Assembly: GCA_900546385.1 (NCBI GenBank)
Contig: URCT01000045.1
Coordinates: forward strand, 1-17,848
DNA: 17,848 bases
Direction of reading: 5' to 3'
From: an uncultured Eubacteriales bacterium
GTDB taxonomy: Bacteria > Bacillota > Clostridia > Oscillospirales > CAG-382
Shown here: piece by piece, positions 12,883 through 17,848 of the stretch
Position numbering within the stretch: position 1 is the stretch's first letter
How the letters are laid out: the number at the start of each line of letters is the position of its first letter
Notes under the pieces: generated by a model
What the model was told of the DNA's origin: nothing
Database searches by the model: none
The model's input: the letters and a program-made list of their open reading frames with translations, nothing else
Position numbers and translations under genes: made by a program

Positions 12883-15800
12883 ATGAAAAAAAGAACATTG
12901 ACACGTTTGGCTCTCGTTTTGGCACTGCTTGCATTTTTTGCAGCCGCGGCGTTTGCAGCGGAAGATGTCCGCGTTGCGCTTGACGATAAGCTTTCGTTCC
13001 GCGGTATCAACGCGAACGTTTCGGATGGCGTGCTGGATTTGGAGCTGACCGGCAAGAATGACAAAAACGAATCCCCGGCCATCTTCTTCCCGGGCGTTGA
13101 TATTGACGCGAGCGTTTACCGCTACATAAAAATGGAAGTAAAGAGCGACGTTCAGCCGCAGTCCAAAGGCTTTTCGCACGCTTTTTATTTCCGCACGGAG
13201 GGCGCACCGAACTTTTCCGAAGACAAAAAGATTTCGGTGGAGCTGCAGCAGAAATCCGCTGATTTTGTGGAATATACCTTTGATATGGGCGCGCACGGCG
13301 ATTGGGCCGGCCAGGTCACCGGTATTTTCTACTCGTTCAACGATTTGACCGGCAAGGTGCAGATCAAAAACATCCGTTTTGTTGAGGGCGCTCCAGTCAA
13401 GAAAATTACGTTAACCGACGAAGAAAAGATCACCGACCTTCCGACACCTTCCAAAACGGTGATTCCGTCGAAATTTTCCAAGAGCCGCACCTATACCGAC
13501 GCTTTTACCGACGTTACCGTAAAAGATTGGTTCTATGACGCCGTTTCCGGCGCTTACGAATTCGCGCTTGTCAACGGCGACAGCGCGACGACCTACAATC
13601 CCGAAGGCACCATGACGGTGGCGGAAGCCGTGACGCTTGCCTCCCGTATGCATTCGACCGTCAAGGGCGACAAGGCGGCGCTGACGACCGCCGAGGGCGA
13701 CGCATGGTATTCGAATTATGTAAACTATGCAAAGCAGGAAGGCTTCTTGAAGGACGGCATGTTTGACAGCTTTGACCGCGAGATCAAGCGTCATGAGATG
13801 GTTACTCTTTTTGCCGCCGCTCTTCCGGAGGAGTGCTTTGAGACTCTGAATTATGTCACCCACATTCCGGACGTTTCGTCCGACGCAGCCTACGCAAAGG
13901 CCGTGTTGATGTTCTACAACGCCGGCATCTGCATGGGAAACGACATTTACGGCACGTTTAACCCCGATTCCAACATCACGCGCAGCGAAGTGGCTGCCAT
14001 TGCCGACCGCATTGCCGATAAAGCACACCGTTTGGACAAGGATCTTGCCGTCCGCGTCAATCCCGAAAGTGCGTACTGGCTTGCCGACGATTCCGGCTAT
14101 TCGACGAACAACACGATAAAGGAAACCTTGCAGTCCGGCTGGGATTACGACAACCGCGGCGGTTCGGTCAAATCCAAGGACGAGCCTCCCTATTCGCTCA
14201 GCGATATCAGCGCGACCGAACCGGTAACGCTCACCCGCACGCTCACCGTTCAGGATGCCGGTGTTGTGACTACCGAATTCGGCGTTACGTTCAATTCGGC
14301 TTTTGACGGCTGGTATATGGAAACGCTCAGCACGTCCGGCACGTCCGTTTACAAGTTCTTTACCAAAAATAATGAATTTTACGTGCTTGATAACGGCGAA
14401 GAAAAAGCACTCGGCGTCAAGCCGGTGCTCGGCAAGCCGACCATCATCCGTATCGATACCGACCTTGCCGCAAGAACCAACCGTTATGAGCTTGACGGCA
14501 AGAACTGCGGCACCTTCGGCTTTGCCACGGGCGCAGCCATCGACGTTGCCGTGTTCCGCACCGGCACGACCGATGAAGCTATCATGGATACCTCGGTGTA
14601 TCCGCTCCGCATGTACTGCAACTACCTTGTCAACGATTCCGCACGCACCAAGGTCATCCCGGATTCGTGGACAGTGGAGCAGACCGGCGACATGACTGTC
14701 GAGATTTCCGGCGGCGAATTCGTCTTTAACGGCAATACCGGCAAAGCCTCCATGTCCAAATCCTTCAAACCGGTAAGCGGCAATATCAGCACCGAGCTTA
14801 TCATGCTCTACCCGGATATGGCCGACGGCTTTACCTATGCGCTCACCTCCGGCGGCACACCGATCGTTTCCTTTACTACCAAGGACGGGAAGATGTATGC
14901 CAACGGCAAGGAGCTTCGCAGCTACTCGAATTATATGTGGTATATGGTTCGTCTGTATGCCGACACGGCAACCCAGAAAGCCACCATCAAGGTCAGCGGC
15001 AAGACCATTGCCACGGATATCCCGTTTGCATCTGCCGCTTCCACCCTTGACGGCTTGTACCTCGCTTCCGAAAACAACGGCGGCAAAACACTGAAATTAG
15101 ACGATATCATCGTCGAAAAGATCGTCGATTACGCCGATTATCCCTCTGAACCGAAGCTTCCTGCCGGTGCGGACGATTACTTTATCGGCATCAACGTCTG
15201 CAACCTGTGGAGAAACGGTCACCATTGGGGTTGGGACAACATTTCGCCGTATGACGAAAACAAGCCGGTGCTCGGCTGGTATGACGAAGGTCTGCCGGAG
15301 GTTGCCGACTGGGAAATCAAGTTCATGGTTGAACACGGCATTGACTTCCAGCTTATCTGCTGGTATCATTCGGGTGAGGCACCCTTCAAATCGTTCTACG
15401 GCTCCACGCCGAAAGCACTGTTCGAGGGCTTCATGAACGCAAAATACAGCGAAAAGTACGGCAAGTTTGCGCTTCTTTGGGAAGCTGCCAACGGCGCAAG
15501 GCCGCAGGATCTAAACGATTTCAAGAGCCGCTTTGTGGAATACTGGGTCGAGTACTTCTTCTCCGATCCGCGCTATATGGTTATCGATAACAAGCCGGTC
15601 ATGTCTATTTTCGGTGCCGACCATCTGAAGAACTCCTTCGGCGGCACGGAAGCCGGCGTTAAGGAAGCATTTGATTACTTGCGCAGCCGCGTCAAGGAAA
15701 TGGGCTATGACGATATCATCATCATGGCGTGCGACGGTTCGGACAACAAATCGCAGCTCCAAAGCCTTGCCAATATGGGCATCGATGCCGTTCAGGCATA

Positions 15801-17559
15801 TAACTGGGGCACCATGGCTTACAGCGCAAAATGGAATCAAGAGAAGATTGCCAACCAACAGAAGAACGGCGCAGGCGTACTTCATAACGTTCCCACCGTT
15901 TCCACCGGCTTCAACAACATTGCATGGGCTTATACCCGTTATCCGCTCATCACCACCGAAAATATGGAGCAGGTGCTGACCTGGGTGCGTGATTCGGCAC
16001 TCAACAAGTATGAAATCACCGGCAACGGCGACGAATGGAAAAAGAAATTCGTCATGCTGTCCACCTGGAACGAATACGGCGAAGGTACGTATATGATGCC
16101 GGCCGGTCTTAACGGCTTCGGTTATCTCGATACCGTCCGCAAGGTATTCACCAAGGGTACAAACCACACGGATGAACAGCCGAATACGCTCCAGATGGCG
16201 CGCCTCGGTCATATGTATCCGATCAACCGCGAAATTATCCGTCCGCAGGGCTATTATGAAGCACCCGAAGCAAGCACGGTGATTTACGAAGAAAAGTTTG
16301 CCGAAAACGGCACGGCTCTCTGGGGTTCGGGCAACTGCACCGTTTCGGCTGACGGCGATATTTTGACCGGTACGGCTTCCAACACCGACCCGATTCTCTA
16401 CCGTCCCGACACTTCGCCGAAGTTCAAGGCGACGGAAATCAAGCAGGTCAAGGTTTGGGTGGACGGTCCGGTCGGCGACAACGTTGAGGTTTACTTCTTG
16501 ACCGATTCCAGCGGCAGCTGGTCGGCGGACAAGGGTACTTCCGCAAAGATTACCCAAGAAGGTATGCATCCGGTGGTTGTCAACGTTTCCTCGCTTTCGA
16601 CCTGGACGGGTACGATCACGGCTCTCCGTATCGACCCGATCACCTCGCAGAACAGCTTCCGTGTGGAAAAAGTCCAGTTCCTTGGCAATCCGATTACCGA
16701 ACGCTTCCTGCTGAACGGCAACGAGGTCGAATTTGACTTTGAGCCGGTGAACGTGGATGGCGACAAGCTGATCCCGTTCTTCCCGGATGACGGTATCGGC
16801 TACCGTCTCGGCTGCGCGTACACGTGGGATAAGGTCAACAAGAAGCTGACGCTCACCAAGAACGGCAAGCAGATTGTCTTCACCATGGGCTCGAAGAAGA
16901 TCACGGTCAACGGCGAACCGGTATCGGTCAACTACGCACCGTATCTTGAGGACGGCATCCCGATGGTTCCGCTGCACTTTATCGTGGATACCTTCGGCTA
17001 CCAGACCGAGACCAAGACGGCAGATGACGGTGTCAAAGAATTCAACGTCATCACCATTACCAAGGATATTTACGATATCATTTCCAAGCGTGTGGAAAAT
17101 GAGTGGGAATTTAACCTCACCGGCGACGGCGAAGGCTGGCAGCTCGGCAATGCTACGGCAACCGTTATCGACGGCAGCTTCTACGGCAACGACATGGATC
17201 AAAAGGGCGGCTGGGGCGGCCATTATGACCCGGCACTCTCGTCTCCGGCACTCTCGATCGAGGCAAACCGCTACAAGACCTTGAAGGTTCGCATGAAGCA
17301 TGAGATCCAAGAAGAAAAGACCGAGGAAAACAAGGGCGAATTCCAGCTTGTGGTCTACTTCAAGACAAGCTCGGCCGGACTTTCCGAAGGACGCACCTTC
17401 CGTGCCGATCTCGAAAAGACCTCGAATGGCGATTATGTCGAGTATACGTTTGATTTGTCCTCCAACGAAGAGTGGGCAGGAGAGATCACGGGACTCCGTA
17501 TCGACCCGTTCAACAACGTTCCGGGTGAATTCTGGATTGACTGGATTCGTTTTGAATAA
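12883..17559 (+). CDS. Secreted S-layer-anchored modular protein with GH99-like glycan-active domain
   Basis: The protein has 1558 residues. A signal peptide (about 1-25, AFA/AED) is followed by a beta-sandwich module (about 28-167). Three SLH motifs (about 207-255, 273-315, 327-380) would bind secondary wall polymer. Two laminin-G/concanavalin-like modules follow (about 415-585, 590-750). A GH99-like (WbsX-type) TIM-barrel region spans about 765-1130; its TWNEYGEGTYMMP places E1064 and E1067 in the ExxE spacing I recall for GH99 catalytic residues (NEWHEGT). A second beta-sandwich (1133-1266), a copper-amine-oxidase-N-like module (about 1274-1395, GIPMVPLHFIVDTFG) and a third beta-sandwich (1406-1558) complete it. 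The sandwiches resemble each other (VEYTFD, WAGEITGLRIDP, IRF). The SD AAGGAG is six bases before the ATG. Substrate unknown; mannan or other alpha-linked glycan is a guess. Single-gene unit with its own promoter and terminator. Confidence 0.88.
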   Translation: MKKRTLTRLALVLALLAFFAAAAFAAEDVRVALDDKLSFRGINANVSDGVLDLELTGKNDKNESPAIFFPGVDIDASVYRYIKMEVKSDVQPQSKGFSHAFYFRTEGAPNFSEDKKISVELQQKSADFVEYTFDMGAHGDWAGQVTGIFYSFNDLTGKVQIKNIRFVEGAPVKKITLTDEEKITDLPTPSKTVIPSKFSKSRTYTDAFTDVTVKDWFYDAVSGAYEFALVNGDSATTYNPEGTMTVAEAVTLASRMHSTVKGDKAALTTAEGDAWYSNYVNYAKQEGFLKDGMFDSFDREIKRHEMVTLFAAALPEECFETLNYVTHIPDVSSDAAYAKAVLMFYNAGICMGNDIYGTFNPDSNITRSEVAAIADRIADKAHRLDKDLAVRVNPESAYWLADDSGYSTNNTIKETLQSGWDYDNRGGSVKSKDEPPYSLSDISATEPVTLTRTLTVQDAGVVTTEFGVTFNSAFDGWYMETLSTSGTSVYKFFTKNNEFYVLDNGEEKALGVKPVLGKPTIIRIDTDLAARTNRYELDGKNCGTFGFATGAAIDVAVFRTGTTDEAIMDTSVYPLRMYCNYLVNDSARTKVIPDSWTVEQTGDMTVEISGGEFVFNGNTGKASMSKSFKPVSGNISTELIMLYPDMADGFTYALTSGGTPIVSFTTKDGKMYANGKELRSYSNYMWYMVRLYADTATQKATIKVSGKTIATDIPFASAASTLDGLYLASENNGGKTLKLDDIIVEKIVDYADYPSEPKLPAGADDYFIGINVCNLWRNGHHWGWDNISPYDENKPVLGWYDEGLPEVADWEIKFMVEHGIDFQLICWYHSGEAPFKSFYGSTPKALFEGFMNAKYSEKYGKFALLWEAANGARPQDLNDFKSRFVEYWVEYFFSDPRYMVIDNKPVMSIFGADHLKNSFGGTEAGVKEAFDYLRSRVKEMGYDDIIIMACDGSDNKSQLQSLANMGIDAVQAYNWGTMAYSAKWNQEKIANQQKNGAGVLHNVPTVSTGFNNIAWAYTRYPLITTENMEQVLTWVRDSALNKYEITGNGDEWKKKFVMLSTWNEYGEGTYMMPAGLNGFGYLDTVRKVFTKGTNHTDEQPNTLQMARLGHMYPINREIIRPQGYYEAPEASTVIYEEKFAENGTALWGSGNCTVSADGDILTGTASNTDPILYRPDTSPKFKATEIKQVKVWVDGPVGDNVEVYFLTDSSGSWSADKGTSAKITQEGMHPVVVNVSSLSTWTGTITALRIDPITSQNSFRVEKVQFLGNPITERFLLNGNEVEFDFEPVNVDGDKLIPFFPDDGIGYRLGCAYTWDKVNKKLTLTKNGKQIVFTMGSKKITVNGEPVSVNYAPYLEDGIPMVPLHFIVDTFGYQTETKTADDGVKEFNVITITKDIYDIISKRVENEWEFNLTGDGEGWQLGNATATVIDGSFYGNDMDQKGGWGGHYDPALSSPALSIEANRYKTLKVRMKHEIQEEKTEENKGEFQLVVYFKTSSAGLSEGRTFRADLEKTSNGDYVEYTFDLSSNEEWAGEITGLRIDPFNNVPGEFWIDWIRFE

Positions 17560-17610
17560 CGAAAAAAGCCGTTTTTGCTCAAAAACAGCCATAAAAGCCC
17601 GTAAAAGAGT

Positions 17611-17646
17611 CTCCCGCACAGAAGAAACTGTGCGGGAGTTCTTTTT
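17611..17646 (+). terminator. Rho-independent terminator of the surface protein gene
   Basis: A perfect 11-bp stem, CTCCCGCACAG (17611-17621) with CTGTGCGGGAG (17628-17638), has a six-base loop and is followed by TTCTTTTT (17639-17646). It begins about 50 bases beyond the stop codon. Confidence 0.9.
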
Positions 17647-17663
17647 GCTTCTGCAAAAAGAAC
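17638..17663. repeat. 11-bp dyad that reuses the terminator T tract
   Basis: GTTCTTTTTGC (17638-17648) pairs perfectly with 17653-17663 around loop ttct. Its left arm is the U tract of the terminator at 17611-17646, so the two hairpins abut. It resembles the dyad at 166-188 near the other end in its T5G/CA5 core. Confidence 0.7.
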
Positions 17664-17670
17664 AAAAAAA

Positions 17671-17848
17671 GCACGCGGAGCGTGCCGTCCCGGCAGGGAC
17701 ACCGCCGTAAGGCGGAAAAATGTTGCGTCAGCAACAAAAAATGCCGCCGAGGGCGGCGGCCGGTTGCCGCAGGCAACACAAAAAGGCGGCTTTGCCGCCG
17801 GGAATGCCGCTCGGACGTGCAAAAAGTTGCCAGTGGCAAGTTTTTGTG
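17671..17848. repeat. Right copy of terminal inverted, hairpin-rich dispersed repeat
   Basis: Eight hairpins lie in a row: 17671-17685 (GCACGC/GCGTGC), 17687-17700 (GTCCC/GGGAC), 17702-17715 (CCGCC/GGCGG), 17721-17736 (TGTTGC/GCAACA), 17743-17757 (GCCGCC/GGCGGC), 17763-17777 (GTTGCC/GGCAAC), 17785-17799 (GGCGGC/GCCGCC) and 17820-17846 (the 27-base dyad shared with the left end). Loops are three or four bases and most are separated by A/T runs. The last 55 bases equal the complement of bases 1-55. No gene is supported in 17560-17848. Confidence 0.85.

Noticed and set aside
15511..17619. A 702-codon open frame on the minus strand opposite the surface protein gene
   Set aside because: It lies wholly antisense to a well-supported gene with signal peptide, SLH and catalytic motifs, and its translation has no recognisable domain. 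Long antisense frames arise from the codon usage of the sense gene.
1..17848. The window as a composite transposon or integrated element bounded by terminal inverted repeats
   Set aside because: There is no transposase, integrase or target duplication, the cargo is housekeeping, and the 55-base exact identity fits an assembly boundary in a dispersed repeat better.

Overview
The window looks like chromosomal DNA of an anaerobic Firmicute, most likely an uncultured clostridium of the Oscillospirales type. This is an inference from gene content: a short ProRS with a C-terminal zinc site, a stand-alone TSCPD protein, a PgcA-size phosphomutase, Gram-positive-type LexA with a Bacillus-like SOS box, FtsK/SpoIIIE, a clostridial-type TtcA-family protein and an S-layer-homology surface protein. 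Promoters and Shine-Dalgarno (SD) sequences are of ordinary sigma-A, low-GC Gram-positive style. No rRNA, tRNA, CRISPR array or transposase was seen.

Layout: (1) 1-300 holds no gene; it is a chain of short hairpins ending in the proS terminator. (2) 301-3807, minus strand: a TSCPD-domain protein, a phosphoglucomutase/phosphomannomutase and proS form one operon with an extended -10 promoter at 3872-3900 and a terminator at 251-282. (3) 4072-9556, plus strand: lexA, comF, ftsK and a membrane-anchored ComEC-like metallo-beta-lactamase (MBL) protein form a tightly packed operon. A LexA box overlaps its -35, and its terminator lies inside the antisense 3' end of the next gene. (4) 9497-10699, minus strand: a D-Ala-D-Ala carboxypeptidase. 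(5) 10800-12686, plus strand: a TtcA-family tRNA thiolase behind a perfect consensus promoter, an endonuclease/exonuclease/phosphatase-family protein, and a 61-residue cysteine-rich protein preceded by a 13-bp inverted repeat. (6) 12746-17646: a 1558-residue secreted, S-layer-anchored modular protein with a GH99-like glycan-active domain, with its own promoter and terminator. (7) 17638-17848: a second hairpin chain that mirrors the left end.

The outer 55 bases at the two ends are perfect inverted copies, and the similarity continues imperfectly for about 140-180 bases. No transposase lies between them. The likeliest reading is that the sequence is an assembly contig stopping at both ends in one dispersed palindromic repeat family.

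Most of the window is housekeeping. The parts most worth following are the GH99-like S-layer protein, the possible SOS co-regulation of comF, ftsK and the MBL gene, the small cysteine-rich gene with its dyad, and the mini-hairpin repeat family.
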